Below the pieces are notes generated by a model that worked only from the letters and a program-made list of their open reading frames with translations, was not told the origin of the DNA and searched no databases. Of a stretch of 64,000 bases of DNA, positions 19,738-31,529 are shown piece after piece. The stretch comes from Martensiomyces pterosporus (Eukaryota > Kickxellomycota > Kickxellomycetes > Kickxellales > Kickxellaceae). The stretch is from contig MU603952.1 of assembly GCA_025201845.1 (NCBI GenBank), forward strand, positions 92,768 through 156,767, given 5' to 3'. Made by a program: the position numbers and the translations under genes. Numbering within the stretch: position 1 is the first letter of the stretch; the number at the start of each line of letters is the position of its first letter.

Positions 19738-21525
19738 TGCGGGGGAACAAACACTTGATCCGGGTAAGTTGCTCAATAGCCGTCTGTCGACGAGGGCGCG
19801 GTAGAGGCATCGGCGTGCAGTTCCGTAGAGAGCAACAGAGCCTAAGAGCACTCGCTCCTTTCTGTTTATTCTGCGCTGTGCACGTTTAGAACTATGATGC
19901 AGAAACACACGGATACGACGACTTTACACGGTTGAACCGGGTGCTAAAAAAGAACGGCTTGTACTGCAAAGAGATGGACGGTGACGGCAACTGTCTCTTT
20001 CGGTAAGTGAGGGCACATGGAAATAGCAGCGGTTTTGATTGATATGGCAATTGATTTGGGCTAAGCAATGGTGCTCGCCTTCAGCAAAAGACTGTAGGGC
20101 GCTGGCTGACCAGGTTGACGGGACACCTGACACACACTCGCGGCACCGAGAAGCAGTGTGCAGCTACATGGCCCACCATCCCGACGAGTTTGTGCCGTTC
20201 ATGGACGAATCCTCGCCGTTCGACCTGTATGTGAACAACATGCGGCGGCTGGGAGTGTTTGCCGGAAACCTCGAGCTGGTGGCCTTTGCGCGGCGCTACC
20301 GAGTGGACATCAAAGTGTACCAGCTGGGCGGCAAGGTGTTTGTCATCAGTGGAGCTCCTGCAAACCACCCAAATGACCTACATCGCAATATGCCAGCTGT
20401 TCATATTGCGTACCACTCGTACGAGCACTATTCGTCGGTGCGGAACAAGCATGGTCCGCATAGTGGCCTGCCGAATATTAAAGCAAGTAGCACAGATAAC
20501 CCGGCAACTATTATCGCACCAGAGCTGTCCACATTCACCAGCACCACTCCAGCACTCCAGCCCAGTGGCACACCGACAGACACCACGTCCAACTCTTATC
20601 TATCGGATGGGGTGGTTCCTAAGGCTGCTATTGTGGCTGCTGCCAATTCTCAGAGATCACACTCGTCGCACTCGCATTGTATTATAGCCTAGAAATATTG
20701 AGAGTACCAGCCAACCCCAAATGAAATCGAAGAGCGCAGAGTTCTATATTACATCTTGCTACGTGTTGCTACTTCGATTCTGGTGCTACCGGATGTGTGT
20801 GCAGTGGTTTCTCTTGAAGAACATACGCCGGCATCTCAAGATCCAGCACGCACTTAGTTTGCTAACATTCCTATTGCTTTCTTGCTTTGTTTCTTGTACG
20901 ATTTTAGCCTACAGCAGACCCAGATCAGGGTAAACCAGCGGCGCCACCATCGGCTGAAGTCGACGACGATTCGCCAGCGGGCGACATAGAGAGAATGGTG
21001 ATGGGATCAACTGGTGTTGCTAACCTCCGCTTGGTGCGCCGACTGCTGCGTAAGCACGAGCAGGACAGCAGCCAGGTCATCGAAATCTTGGTGCAGTGGA
21101 TGGCAGAAGATCTTTTGGGTGCCGAGCAGTGGTGGCTTGAGGATGGACCTGCCAGTTACGATGGACCAACAGCAGATACACACGTCTCGAATGAACAAAA
21201 TAGTGCTGTGGCGGAGGAGGCTGCTAAGGTTGATGGTGATGACGATGGCAATGGCAATGGCAATGGGCAAGATCCAAGGAGAGACAACGCGCTGGGTGGA
21301 GCCAAACCCAAGTACAAACATGTCAAGGGCATGGCAAGGCAGAAGAAAGCAGAGTCGAAGAAGCGGCAGAAGGAGATGGCCAAGATGAAGAAACGCAAAG
21401 CTGCTAGAGAAGCTGCTGTCGCTACCAATGGGACCGGAGCAGCTGGATCATCCAAAGCAGCAGCTGGCAGCGATGGCAACGACGAAGTGGACATCACAAA
21501 GAGCCTAGACCACATCTACATTTGA
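19738..21525 (+). CDS. OTU-domain deubiquitinase, OTUD3-like (5' end unresolved)
   Basis: Spliced gene: exons 19738-19763, 19890-20002, 20098-about 20678 and about 20915-21525. The second and third are certain from GTAAGT donors and a TAG acceptor that restore DGDGNCLFRALADQ, the OTU catalytic Asp and Cys motif. The domain ends with the His-containing segment HIAYHSYEHYSSVR. The last exon has a UBA-like region (LRLVRRLLRKHEQ, VIEILVQWM) and a Lys-rich tail, as in OTUD3. The linker intron's ends are approximate: I used a GTATTA donor after the SHSH run and a CAG acceptor, which keep the frame. The first exon reads VRGNKHLIR, but I found no convincing ATG, so one or more 5' exons are missing from this model. 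Confidence 0.75.
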
Positions 21526-21779
21526 CTCTGGCCAAAAGGGCACGCGTGGTGTGCACAGCCTGCGTTGTTTAGACGGCCAAGATATTGCGATATACGCATG
21601 CTAGGCATTGCTGCTTCTCTTTCTTCTTCGGCTAACCACCCCCACCCCCCATCTACAGGGGAACGAAGCGCAGTGAGCACATTCTCTTATATCTCACTCA
21701 GCAAAAGAAGCACGAGTCTAGCACCTCGAGCTTTGAAAGAGGAAGAGTACAGAACAATAAAAGCGGAAGAGCAGGAAGT

Positions 21780-23672
21780 CTAGTAAATGTCAGCAATGAG
21801 GTACGCCCATGCAGCCAGAGCAGCAGCACTGCGGCGCAGCTGGTGCTTGTCGATAACCTCGACACGGTCGCTCTTTGCATGGTGATATCTGAAGTAGTGC
21901 TCATCCCAGCGGGGTTCGCCAGGTGCCGCGCCGTTCTCCGGGTTGAGGCTCAGGACACCTGCACAGGGCACGCCGTTCTCGCACAAAATGGCAATATCTT
22001 CGCCCGGGCTCTCAACGTCGGACGTGGTGATGTTTCCAGCACCCAGGACCTTGAGCAAGTCGTCTCCATAGTTCCTCAGGTTCTTGATCATTGTCTTGTC
22101 AGCCTGAACGGCAAGGCCCCACGGCTCAAACACGCCGATATCGCTCTCGAATGCAAACCTATGGTTGCCAATCTCGGTTTTGTGCTTTTCAAAGTACGCC
22201 CTGGCACCGCGCTGCAGAGTCTCTTCGTTGTTCCACATCACGACGCGAATGGTGCGGCGCGGGGCTCGCCCAACTTGCGAAATCAGGCGGGCAGCCTCCC
22301 ACGCGAGGAACGCACCGGCGCCGTCGTCCATGGCTCCCACCCCGACATCCCACGAATCAAAGTGTCCGCTGAGCAGGATGATCTGGTCCGGATATTCGGT
22401 GCCCTTCAAGTCAATGATGATGTTGGCCGATTGCTTGGCATTTTCACGCAAGCTGGCGTTCATAACCAGCTTGACGCGCGGGAATACGTGGTCCTTGGAT
22501 GCGCCTACCTTGGCCCTGTTATACATGCGCTCTATGAAGTTGGCGTCGGCATAAGAAATCGCTGCCGCGGGAATAGATGCACGGGTGGAGCTCCCGGTGT
22601 GAACAGAGTTGAAGGAGGTGTCAGGGGTGACGGTGCGAACGAGGACAGCAAGGGCGCCGTACTTTTCTGCCTGCTGGGCGCCGCGAGTTCTGAATCTGGC
22701 AGTGGCGCCGTAGCCGGAGTACTGGTAGTTGAACATCACAATGTTTCCTGCAATGGTGGCGTTGCCCAGCTGCTCGAGCTCCTCAAACGAGTGCACAGGG
22801 ACCACCTTGGCCTCGACGCCCTCTGGAGGAGTAGCCACTGAGTTGCCCAGGCCAAGAAGGGGGATATCGACAAAGCCGCCAGGACGCGTGGGCACAAACA
22901 GACGAAGCGACTCGCTGCCGCGCCTCCACTCGTTGACCCACACAGGCTCCGTGTAGGCGGTCAGGTTGGCATCCTGCTCCTTGACAGTGCGCAAAACCCA
23001 CTCCACGCTGCGGTCATAGGCCTTGCTTGCAGTCATGCGGTGCCCATAGAGGTCGGTCATCTCGGCCAGACGGTCCCAGGCCACAGTGTTGTTTGCGTTG
23101 AACCCGGCATCCATCAGGGTTTGGACAGCCAGCAGGGTGTCGGCGCCAGTACCGAGGGTGGTTGGGGAGAAGGTTCCGGCATCGATGACCCTTGGATCGT
23201 ACATGACGAAGCGGATATACAGCATAGTGCCAGCAATCATAAGCATGCCGCCCATGAGGACCGCCATGCGACAGCGCAGGCTAGGCGTAGTTGCCTTGGG
23301 TGGCACAAAGGCGTACCCGTTGGAACCGGTGCTGTCGGCGTACACGGAAGCGGGCTCGTAATCGGGCGTAGGGGTGTCGATGAACGGGCGCTTCTCATCG
23401 TGCTTCTCGTTGAGGACAGAGGGCTGGTGCTCTGGTTCGTAGTAGACGCCGTGGCTGCTAGCGCTGGAGGTGGACAGGTGCCGACGGTGGACTACGGGTG
23501 GGGGAGCCATTGAGCTGCTGGTGCAAGCCTGAGTGCTGCTCTCCGCCGTTGCTGCGGCACCGGTCTGCTGCGCCTGCTCCTGCTCCTGCTCCTGCTTTCT
23601 GAGAACTTCTGAGCGCAGCGGCGGCAAGCCCCAGGGGACAGGCTTCTTCTCGTCAGGAATCATCTTACACAT
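21780..23672 (-). CDS. M28 metallopeptidase, carboxypeptidase Q / glutamate carboxypeptidase-like
   Basis: About 630 residues from the ATG at 23672; an ATG three codons on (23663) is also possible, while the longer open frame upstream looks like leader. The first 134 residues are cytosolic and disordered, with one membrane helix at about 135-156 (VLMGGMLMIAGTMLYIRF), so the peptidase would face the lumen. Peptidase motifs: SGHFDSWDVGVGAMDDGAGA (His and bridging Asp), WNNEETL (catalytic and metal Glu), ESDIGVFEP (Asp) and FRYHHAKSDRV (last His). Layout and sequence match carboxypeptidase Q, which removes N- or C-terminal residues from dipeptides and small peptides. N-glycosylation sequons are frequent in the luminal part. 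It is convergent with the OTU gene. Confidence 0.85.
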   Translation of the reverse strand: MCKMIPDEKKPVPWGLPPLRSEVLRKQEQEQEQAQQTGAAATAESSTQACTSSSMAPPPVVHRRHLSTSSASSHGVYYEPEHQPSVLNEKHDEKRPFIDTPTPDYEPASVYADSTGSNGYAFVPPKATTPSLRCRMAVLMGGMLMIAGTMLYIRFVMYDPRVIDAGTFSPTTLGTGADTLLAVQTLMDAGFNANNTVAWDRLAEMTDLYGHRMTASKAYDRSVEWVLRTVKEQDANLTAYTEPVWVNEWRRGSESLRLFVPTRPGGFVDIPLLGLGNSVATPPEGVEAKVVPVHSFEELEQLGNATIAGNIVMFNYQYSGYGATARFRTRGAQQAEKYGALAVLVRTVTPDTSFNSVHTGSSTRASIPAAAISYADANFIERMYNRAKVGASKDHVFPRVKLVMNASLRENAKQSANIIIDLKGTEYPDQIILLSGHFDSWDVGVGAMDDGAGAFLAWEAARLISQVGRAPRRTIRVVMWNNEETLQRGARAYFEKHKTEIGNHRFAFESDIGVFEPWGLAVQADKTMIKNLRNYGDDLLKVLGAGNITTSDVESPGEDIAILCENGVPCAGVLSLNPENGAAPGEPRWDEHYFRYHHAKSDRVEVIDKHQLRRSAAALAAWAYLIADIY

Positions 23673-24028
23673 AAAGCAGCGTTCCTTCTGGCAAGCGAAT
23701 TGAAAAGAAAAACAAAAGAGCAATCTGTGTGTGACAAAATAGGTTTGAGAGAAGTGAGTAATAAAGAGAGGCGGCGAGAGGCATTTCGCAGTGCGCATGC
23801 GGAAATGGGTGGGAAAGTAGGCGCATGTGTGGATCACGCCACGACGTGCACCCCGCGATTGCTAGCTGCTATAGCGTCATTACTAACATCGATGGTGCTG
23901 CTTTGTTTATCTCAAATGAGCTGTATTAACAGACAGAACAGAGGCATCAAGGCTGGTGTGTACAAACAAGAGAGGAGGGTATCAGGCACGGGAGCAGCGG
24001 CGGATGGAGTAATTACATTCAGCTCAAG

Positions 24029-24721
24029 CTACTTTTTCATTTCTATGCCCAGGCGCTTCTTCTGCTCCTCCCGCTGCTCGTCCTGCCACCTGTGCAGCTC
24101 GGCAATCGAGTGGATTTTGAATCCAAAGATCCGTGGGACATACCGCTGCTCAGACGGCGCCGGCTTCAGGGACGGATAAACCTGGAACAGCATGTGCGGG
24201 AAGCTGGTGCCAAAGTACGCGCCATCAATCATATTATGCTTCCGCGACTTTGGGTTGTAGACATCCTCGCAGCGACTGCAGTACAGCTTGACCGCCTTTT
24301 GGTTCGGCACATCGGTCACCCCCACAGGCAGGAGCGAGTTCTGGTAGCAGTACACGCGGGGGCACCGCCCAAAGTCCCCACGCTTGTACTTGTCCAGCAT
24401 CTTTACCAGTCCTCTGGCCGTGATGATGTAGCGCGCATGGATGAGCCCATAAAGGTGCTTTGCCGACAGCTCCACCTGCTCGCGCAGCTTGTCCGACATG
24501 GGCTTGTCGGGCAGACGGTCCGTAATGAGCTCCAGCGCCTTCTGGTAATGTGGGACCTCGAAGGGCAGGTTGGTCAGGTTGAAGCGGTCGAGAATGTAGT
24601 CCTCATCGACATCGCAAAAGTACTCGTTGCCTTCGCTGCAAGTGAACCATTCGACCCAGTACTTGCAGTAGTCGCTGTCTGAATCTGTGCTCGAGAGTTC
24701 GTTCACTAAGGACGCAAGCAT
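24029..24721 (-). CDS. CKB1: casein kinase 2 regulatory subunit beta
   Basis: Single exon, 230 residues. The N-terminal acidic and helical part has WVEWFTCSEGNEYFCDVDED, like the CK2 beta pattern GNEFFCEVDEDYI, and ILDRFNLTNL. The zinc finger has RCPRVYC and LYCSRCEDVYNP, providing all four Cys for dimerisation. GAYFGTSFPHMLFQVYP and PRIFGFKIH complete the family signature. CK2 beta dimerises and links two catalytic alpha subunits to give the tetrameric kinase. It ends with a short acidic and basic tail. The gene lies downstream of nothing recognisable; about 1.9 kb separate its start from the next gene. Confidence 0.95.
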   Translation of the reverse strand: MLASLVNELSSTDSDSDYCKYWVEWFTCSEGNEYFCDVDEDYILDRFNLTNLPFEVPHYQKALELITDRLPDKPMSDKLREQVELSAKHLYGLIHARYIITARGLVKMLDKYKRGDFGRCPRVYCYQNSLLPVGVTDVPNQKAVKLYCSRCEDVYNPKSRKHNMIDGAYFGTSFPHMLFQVYPSLKPAPSEQRYVPRIFGFKIHSIAELHRWQDEQREEQKKRLGIEMKK

Positions 24722-26622
24722 GGCGGAAATCGAAGAGTGGGGGTGCTAAGGGCATTTAGCTGCTTTAAAATCAGAATCGCCCCCTTCAAATTAAAGGCGC
24801 TGTGGTGTGCTGGCTGCCCGTGCTGGATGCAAAGCGCGCAATCACCTTCGCTGCCTCGGCAGTTTTGCTCGAGCGATGCTTACTGTTTGGGTTCAGAAAT
24901 CCGCCGCTCCTCAGCGCTGTACGTGTGCTATAGACAAGAGAAGAGAGCGAAATAGAGTTTGGAGACAGGTCAAAGAGCAGCAGAGCAAACAAACAGCTTT
25001 TTTCTCGCTCGCGCTTTCCTCCCCTTCCGGTGCATGGGGTCAGCAGCGTGGCCGGCATGCGGCGATTAGAGCGCGCTGTGATTGGATTAGGGCTGTTCTG
25101 ATCAGGGCTATCGATGGAGACGGGCGCGTGCGACCTGGGCGCTGATTTCCTTGGCTGACGCACGCATGAGCCCATCGCGCATCCGGTCTAATTCCGCTGT
25201 GCAGCGAGAAGACGGTGCTTTCATGGCTGCTTGTTTGGAAACCAGAGCATGAACTCGACCGCAGTCACTTGATGCGGGATGCAGCTTCTGGATGCTCATG
25301 CATGCCCCATTCGGCGGCGCGCTGGCGTCAACAAGGCGCCGCTGCCACACACCCCTTGCTCAATACCCTTTGACACAGCGTGCTTGCTCAAGGGGCTCTG
25401 CATCGGCAGCACCCAGCGGCTCACCCAGCGGCAGTGTGCACCGCCAGTAAGAACAGTGCTTGCTGGCCTCGACATTCGCACTGCCAATCCGAGGCTGGAG
25501 GAGCCGCCCAGGTGTGCAACACAGAGGATTGCACAGGGGATGGGCGGTGCGACAGATGGGGTATTTCTCGCACAAGCGCGGGTGCCTGAGGCTTGGGGCT
25601 AAGCGGCGCTCGCCAACTGTTGCACACTCGGGCGCACGCAGTGGAAATCACCAGCAAGACAGAACGTGCAGATTGATGCCGATAGGCGTTGGGGGCATTT
25701 TAGAACCTATTGCGGCATGGCGTTGATTTTCCAGAGAGGATCCTACGCGCTACATCTGGGACGGCAAATCGCAAGAGCAGCGCGCAGGCGAGACAGCCCT
25801 CTGCAGCCAGACTGCGTCCAGCCTGCCAAAACATCAACAGGACCTCCTTTGCTCAATCTATGGTGCAAGGTATAAAGCCCTCATGCAGCTCTTGGCCAGC
25901 ACAGCGCCCCCAGGCTTGGCCCAGCGCTCTTTCTTTTGCTCTCCATCTTGACTTATTGCATTTATAATTATATCTGCTTGGAACCGACTCGCAGCCGCAC
26001 CGGCAGCAGATAAACAAGGAAACCCTCAGCCGACTGCCAACCTTCCTTTCTGTTGTTTGCTCTGATAAAACAGCCGGTCCGCGCCACACGCAAAAGCAAA
26101 TAATCAAATAACCACCGCATCCTACCACTCCCCGCCTCCTTCCCCTGCCTACTGCTCTCTTTCCCTCCGTACAGCACGGCACAGCACGGCACAGCACAAA
26201 ACGCGGCGCGCAACCGGCCTTGGTCCAGCGGATTCCTCCCTCTTCCGCTCTACAACAAAAATTTGCTGCTGCCTTCGCGCTTTTTCTAGTTTGGTCTGAC
26301 AGCAACACCAGCCTTCCCCTCCTGACGACCTGCTGCCCGCCTCCCCCAAACACAAAAATAGCAGACTGTTTTTTTTTGTGCCCAGCCGCCAGCAGCACAG
26401 ACGCTACACCCTCCTCCTGCCTGGTCTTCTATTTTTAACACGCCTATTCATTTGGCGGCGTCTATTTGAGCTTGGTTTACTTTATTTCCACCTAAATTCC
26501 GCGACATCCCAGCGAGCAGCCCCTCTAGCACTTGCGCCGTCTCCTTCCCTTCTTCCCTTTTAACGCAGCCTCTCCCGCCTACTCTCCCCGCACACGCACA
26601 AAACACTGCCCTGTTCCAACCC
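24722..26622. other. 1.9-kb intergenic region, divergent CKB1 / KRE2-like
   Basis: Only short or improbable ORFs on both strands, no tRNA-like elements. The last 600 bp before the mannosyltransferase ATG are strongly CT-rich with runs such as a T9 near 26366, typical of leaders in this genome. A GATC-type repeat is absent. I see no protein or RNA gene here. Confidence 0.5.
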
Positions 26623-27963
26623 ATGGGTATCCCTAATATGTCAGGCTTCAAGCCTACTGCCCGCATGTATAAACTGGCGCTCATGCTCGCCGCCTCGCTG
26701 ACTGTGTGCGTCACGCTATGGATGGTATCGAATTCGCTCAGCGACCAATCCAGCTCCATTCGCGCCAGCATTCCTCTACCTAACATCCTTGGCACTGGAA
26801 ACACCAACAGCCAGCACAGCCAGAACAATAACAACGATAACAGCAACCACAACCACAACGCTGACAACGACGGCTCGGACTCCAGCAACCTGGGCGTCGG
26901 CAATGTGCCTGCAGCGCGTGTTTCATATGACCAGCCAGCATCCGGCGATCGCGTCAATGCCGCCATCGTTGTTCTTGTTCGCAACAGCGAGCTTGACGGC
27001 CTGCGCAAGAGCATGCGCATGTTTGAGGATCGCTTCAACCGCCGGTTCAAGTACCCGTATGTCTTGCTCAACGACCAGAACTTTACGCAAGAGTTCCGCG
27101 ACGGCATCTCGGCGATCACAAAGAACGAGATTCGCTTTGGCATTCTGGACCAGAACTACTGGGGCTACTCGCCCTCGGTCACGCCCGAAAAGACTGCCGA
27201 GAAGCTTGAGTACAACAAGAATAGGTATCTGTATGGCGGCTCGCTCTCGTACCGCTTCATGTGCCGCTTCCAGTCGGGGCTCTTTTACAAGCACCCGCTG
27301 GTTAGGGATCTTGACTGGTACTGGCGTCTGGAGCCCGATGTAGAGTACTACTGCGACATCGACTACGACCCCTTCGTGTTTATGCGCGATCGCGGAATGA
27401 AGTACGGGTTCACCATTGCTCCCCGCGAGGGTCGCCGCACCGTCGAGACTCTCTGGTATCACACGCGCGAGTGGATCAAGAACAACACGGATCTGCTGCC
27501 CGACAAGTCTCTCGTCAACTGGGTCATGGGCACCGATGGACACTACAACCTGTGCCACTTCTGGTCAAACTTTGAGATTGTCGACCTGTCTCTGTACCGC
27601 AGCAAGGCGTACGAGTCGTATTTCCAGTACTTGGACAACGCGCAGGGATTCTTCTACGAGCGGTGGGGCGATGCGCCCATTCACTCGATTGCGGCCACCT
27701 TGCTCCTGCAGAAGGGCCAGATCCACTGGTTCGAGGACGTTGGATACAAGCACCCCGGAAACATGCACTGCCCGCGCGATGACTCCATGCGGGCAAAGTG
27801 CATCTGCGACCCTGGAAAGGCGTACACCTACCGGAGTGCCTGCCAGACGAGGTTTGCCAAGGTCAACAACATGGCCAAGGAGCGCATGCTCGAGATCATT
27901 AGAAACTCGGAGTCGGAGTTTACGCAGAAGGACGATGAGAAGAAGGAGGAGGAGAAGAAGTAG
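26623..27963 (+). CDS. alpha-1,2-mannosyltransferase, KRE2/MNT1 family (GT15)
   Basis: 446-residue type II Golgi protein. A membrane anchor lies at about residues 17-38 (LALMLAASLTVCVTLWMV), followed by an Asn/His-rich stem (residues about 60-90, NNNNDNSNHNHNADND). The catalytic region starts at VNAAIVVLVRNSELDGL and includes WYWRLEPDVEYYCDIDYDPF, with the EPD and DxD-like acidic motifs of GT15, and GHYNLCHFWSNFEIVDL and FFYERWGDAPIHSIA. Enzymes of this family add alpha-1,2-mannose to O-linked and N-linked glycans from GDP-mannose in the Golgi. The C-terminus is a Lys/Glu-rich run. Which of the several fungal paralogues this is cannot be judged by eye. Confidence 0.92.
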   Translation: MGIPNMSGFKPTARMYKLALMLAASLTVCVTLWMVSNSLSDQSSSIRASIPLPNILGTGNTNSQHSQNNNNDNSNHNHNADNDGSDSSNLGVGNVPAARVSYDQPASGDRVNAAIVVLVRNSELDGLRKSMRMFEDRFNRRFKYPYVLLNDQNFTQEFRDGISAITKNEIRFGILDQNYWGYSPSVTPEKTAEKLEYNKNRYLYGGSLSYRFMCRFQSGLFYKHPLVRDLDWYWRLEPDVEYYCDIDYDPFVFMRDRGMKYGFTIAPREGRRTVETLWYHTREWIKNNTDLLPDKSLVNWVMGTDGHYNLCHFWSNFEIVDLSLYRSKAYESYFQYLDNAQGFFYERWGDAPIHSIAATLLLQKGQIHWFEDVGYKHPGNMHCPRDDSMRAKCICDPGKAYTYRSACQTRFAKVNNMAKERMLEIIRNSESEFTQKDDEKKEEEKK

Positions 27964-28327
27964 GCAAATGTAAGCCGGCTGTTCTTCAAGCTCTCCCTCC
28001 ACTCGCTCTTTCCCTCGCATACACGCTATTCTCTCCTGCCCCTTGCTCTTATACTTTCTTTCCCCCCTCCTTTTCTTTGCCTTTCTTTTGTTCAATACAC
28101 GCTTCCCTCTCGCATCAGGTCTCGCATCAGGTCTCGCATGCCGCCCCGCCGTGTGCTGGCTGTGCACACCCCATCTGAACCCGTGGCAATCTCGCTGAGT
28201 GCTGGCGCTGCTGCATTGTTCCTGATGGAAGGCTTGGCCGAAATGTCTATTATTAACCTTGGCGAGAAATATAAAACAAAAAAAGACGACTCCACAAGGC
28301 GCATACCAGCGTGCGCATGGATGCTGC

Positions 28328-29763
28328 TTATTTCAGCTCCATCTGCTCCATCTGCAGCTCAACAAGCTCCTGCCTCCCAGAAGCAATAAACTCATCAATG
28401 GCGCTCTTCTCTGCCCGCAAGAACGACAGGTGGCCCTCGAGGTCAAATATCGACTGCTTGATATTCTGCAGCGACTCCAATGAGCCACTGTCGCTGTGCC
28501 CCGATGTCGAAGCCTGGTTCTGTGCCTCCACGCGCTGTTTCTCGCCGAGCTTGTATTTCCTGAGACTCTCCAGCTCGGCAACCGTAGATTCCAAGAGCTC
28601 CTCGTCTTTGGACACTTCGGTTTGCCGCTCGGCCTCCCCTCTTAATTTCTCAGCCTCCTTGTCGAGTGCGCTCAGCTCTGCCTTGAGCTTCTTCTCCTCC
28701 TCGGCGTTTTTGCTCGACGACGCGTACCGCGACCCCGCCTCGTTCTTAAACGTCGACGAGGTCTTCAGCTTGGACAGGTAGCTGTCCGCCAATGCCACAT
28801 TGCCCGACTTTTCTCCATACAGCCCTGGCTTCTTCGGGTCGTTGCCACGTCCGGTGTATGCCGACGAGCTGGCTACCTTGCCATACTTATATCCATGCGA
28901 GCTGCTGGCACCAGGGGTCGACGAGGCGGAATCGAGGTTCAGCGACTTGTATATAATGTCCTTCACTGCGGGCGGCAGTGTTGCTGGAATGCGGGCACCG
29001 TTTGTGTGTGCGTTTAGTGCGTGGAGGAGATATATAAACTGCTCCTGGTTGAGCTGCTGGTACTTGCGCACATCAACCAAGCTCCACACCTGCATTATGC
29101 TGGTGCGTGGGATGCCCAGGGAGCTGAGGAACTCGTCCACATCCAAAAGTCGGATCGTTGAGCCACCCCTCGCGTAAGTCGAAAACAGGCCCTGGTACTT
29201 GGCCCGATCCGCACCCGACACATACCACTCCAGCGTGCCCGTAGCTGCTGCTGGCGCGTTGCTACTGCTGAGCTGGCTGTTTATGTCAGACGCCGCGCCG
29301 AGCCCACTTGGAGCCCCGCCAGTGTTCGGGCTGTACACGGATGCGGGGTTGGTGCCAAAGTACTGGTACTTGGTCTGCGGGATGAGGGTTGGCGGCAGCT
29401 GCTGCGGGATGCTGGCGATTGCGCCGCCGAGAATCGAGTACACGAGCTTGATGGCTATGCAGTACTCGTCAAAGTCCAAAGCGCCGTCCTTGTCGATATC
29501 TGCCAGCTCCCAGATTTCGCCCAGCTGCTGTGTTGGCAGCCCTGATTGCAACAGGATTTCCCGCGCGGCATTACCTACGCTCAGCGAACAGTGTGGTGTG
29601 AATTTGAAGGCCAGTGCTGAGAACAGGACACTATGCGAAAGGACGCTAGGGCTTCGAGTCTGCCCGCATGCTATTTACCTGGTAGCCTTCCATTTATCGG
29701 GTTCGCTGCTAGGAAGTGCTGCTGGTACTGCTGTCGCTCTGCTTGGGTGATTGTCAGGCTCAT
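28328..29763 (-). CDS. END3: End3-like EH-domain protein of the actin/endocytosis complex
   Basis: Two exons, 29763-29679 and 29574-28328, joining after a G (CCA G|GT) to give 443 residues. The first EH domain starts in exon 1 (MSLTITQAERQQYQQHF) and has the EF-hand loop DIDKDGALDFDEY. The sequence LPPTLIPQTKYQYF and a second EH-like domain (residues about 125-215) follow. The C-terminus carries coiled-coil repeats: KLKAELSALDKEAEKL, SLRKYKLGEKQ and IKQSIFDLEGHLSFLRAEK. End3 works with Pan1 and Sla1 in the coat of endocytic sites and in actin patch assembly. The second EH domain has lost most calcium ligands, as is usual for End3. It is convergent with the mannosyltransferase. Confidence 0.88.
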
Positions 29764-29946
29764 CTGCTGCTGGAAAATGCAAGTAATTAGGTATGTTGCG
29801 GCACTCGCAGAGAAGGCCAACGGGCAGATTGCCCCGGCCAGCCAAGCCAAACAAGCGCTGCTCCCTCCACGAAAGCAAGCCAGGAGGAGGGGCGCGTGGC
29901 GGGAGTTCGAGCGCTCTCACGTGCAGTTTGATTGGCTGATCAGTTT

Positions 29947-30095
29947 NNNNNNNNNNNNNNNNNNNNNNNNNNNNNNNNNNNNNNNNNNNNNNNNNNNNNN
30001 NNNNNNNNNNNNNNNNNNNNNNNNNNNNNNNNNNNNNNNNNNNNNNNNNNNNNNNNNNNNNNNNNNNNNNNNNNNNNNNNNNNNNNNNNNNNNNN
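29947..30095. other. run of N (assembly gap)
   Basis: 149 undetermined bases. The gap lies in the promoter space between END3 and the SAH hydrolase. The true length is unknown. Confidence 0.98.
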
Positions 30096-30771
30096 GTCGA
30101 GGGAATGCGAGGGATGAAACGCGGGCTGTGCGAGCAGCAAGAGGCAGGAGGGCCAGAGGAAGGACACCTCCCGGCGCTTCGCCGTGTTCAGCGGGGCTGC
30201 CTGCAGCCGGACAATCCGCTTGGGAGGATCAAAGCTGCCAGCAGCAATGCAAGTGGCCTTCTGCAACGCCTGTGCTCCTGCCAAAAGCTGGGCCAGTGGA
30301 GACGCGGGCGGGGCATGCACTCTCGCTCCCACGCGCTCTTCCGCCGAAAATGGGAGCACAGGCGGTGTCTGTGAGGAAGTGGGACTGCATTGGGGACGAT
30401 GCTGTTACACCCGTGAATTCATGGCCGCCGTGTGAGACATCACATATGGCAGCAGGCGGCCGCAGCTGGCGAAAGGCAGCAGCAGAGCCAGCGTGGCTGT
30501 GAGGCAAGGCGTGATGGTCACTGGCGGCTGTGAGGAATGGTGGGAACAATGTGCGGATGCCGCCTCCATTCACAGCGGCGTGCATTTCCGCACGCCGCGC
30601 TGGGGCAGCAGGGCAGAGGCAAACAACAACAAATCGCAGCCTCCCTGCCCCCTACCCCAATGCATGTGCTGCATCGGGCACTGTTATTGGCCAGGCGCGG
30701 CTGTGAGGGGAGCGAGGTACTCCCAAGGCGCACCTGGTATTCCTCACACTTCTATCAGCGCAGGGTCACGC

Positions 30772-30779
30772 TATAAAAG
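30772..30779 (+). promoter_or_regulatory. TATA box of the SAH hydrolase gene
   Basis: TATAAAAG, 180 bp upstream of the ATG at 30952. It is followed by a CT-rich leader without an upstream ATG, consistent with a strong promoter for a highly expressed gene. Confidence 0.65.
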
Positions 30780-30951
30780 CGGCTGCCCTTGGCCTAAAAT
30801 TTTTCGCAACCGAGCCTACAACAACCAAGCCCATCCACACCAACCTGCTGCTTTTCCCCCTTCTTTTTCTTTCTTCCCCCTAGTTGCTAGGAATTTTGAT
30901 TTTTGAACAGCCCACGCTTACATATCCTTTTCTTTTCCACCACACAGCAAG

Positions 30952-31482
30952 ATGTCGAACTACAAGGTCGCCGATATTTCTCTTGCCGCCTGGGGCCGCA
31001 AGGACATCGAGCTCTCCGAGAACGAGATGCCCGGCCTCATGTACCTCCGCCAGAAGTACGGGCCCTCCCAGCCTCTCAAGGGCGCCCGCATCGCCGGCTG
31101 CCTGCACATGACCATCCAGACAGCTGTCCTCATCGAGACCCTCACTGCTCTTGGCGCCGAGGTTACCTGGAGTTCCTGCAACATCTTCTCGACCCAGGAC
31201 CACGCCGCTGCCGCCATCGCTGCCACCGGCGTCCCTGTCTATGCCTGGAAGGGAGAGACCGACGAGGAGTACCTGTGGTGCATTGAGCAGACCCTCTCGA
31301 CCTTCAAGGACGGCAAGCCCCTGAACATGATCCTCGACGACGGAGGCGATCTGACCAACCTCGTCCACGAGAAGTACCCCCAGTACCTCGCCGACATCAA
31401 GGGCATCTCCGAGGAGACCACCACTGGTGTCCACCACCTGTACAAGGCCTTTGCCGAGGGCAGACTCAAGGTTCCTGCCATC

Positions 31483-31529
<47 letters not shown>

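Noticed and set aside
29940..30359. ORFs that read through the run of N
   Set aside because: They span undetermined bases and consist of unknown residues; no gene can be inferred.
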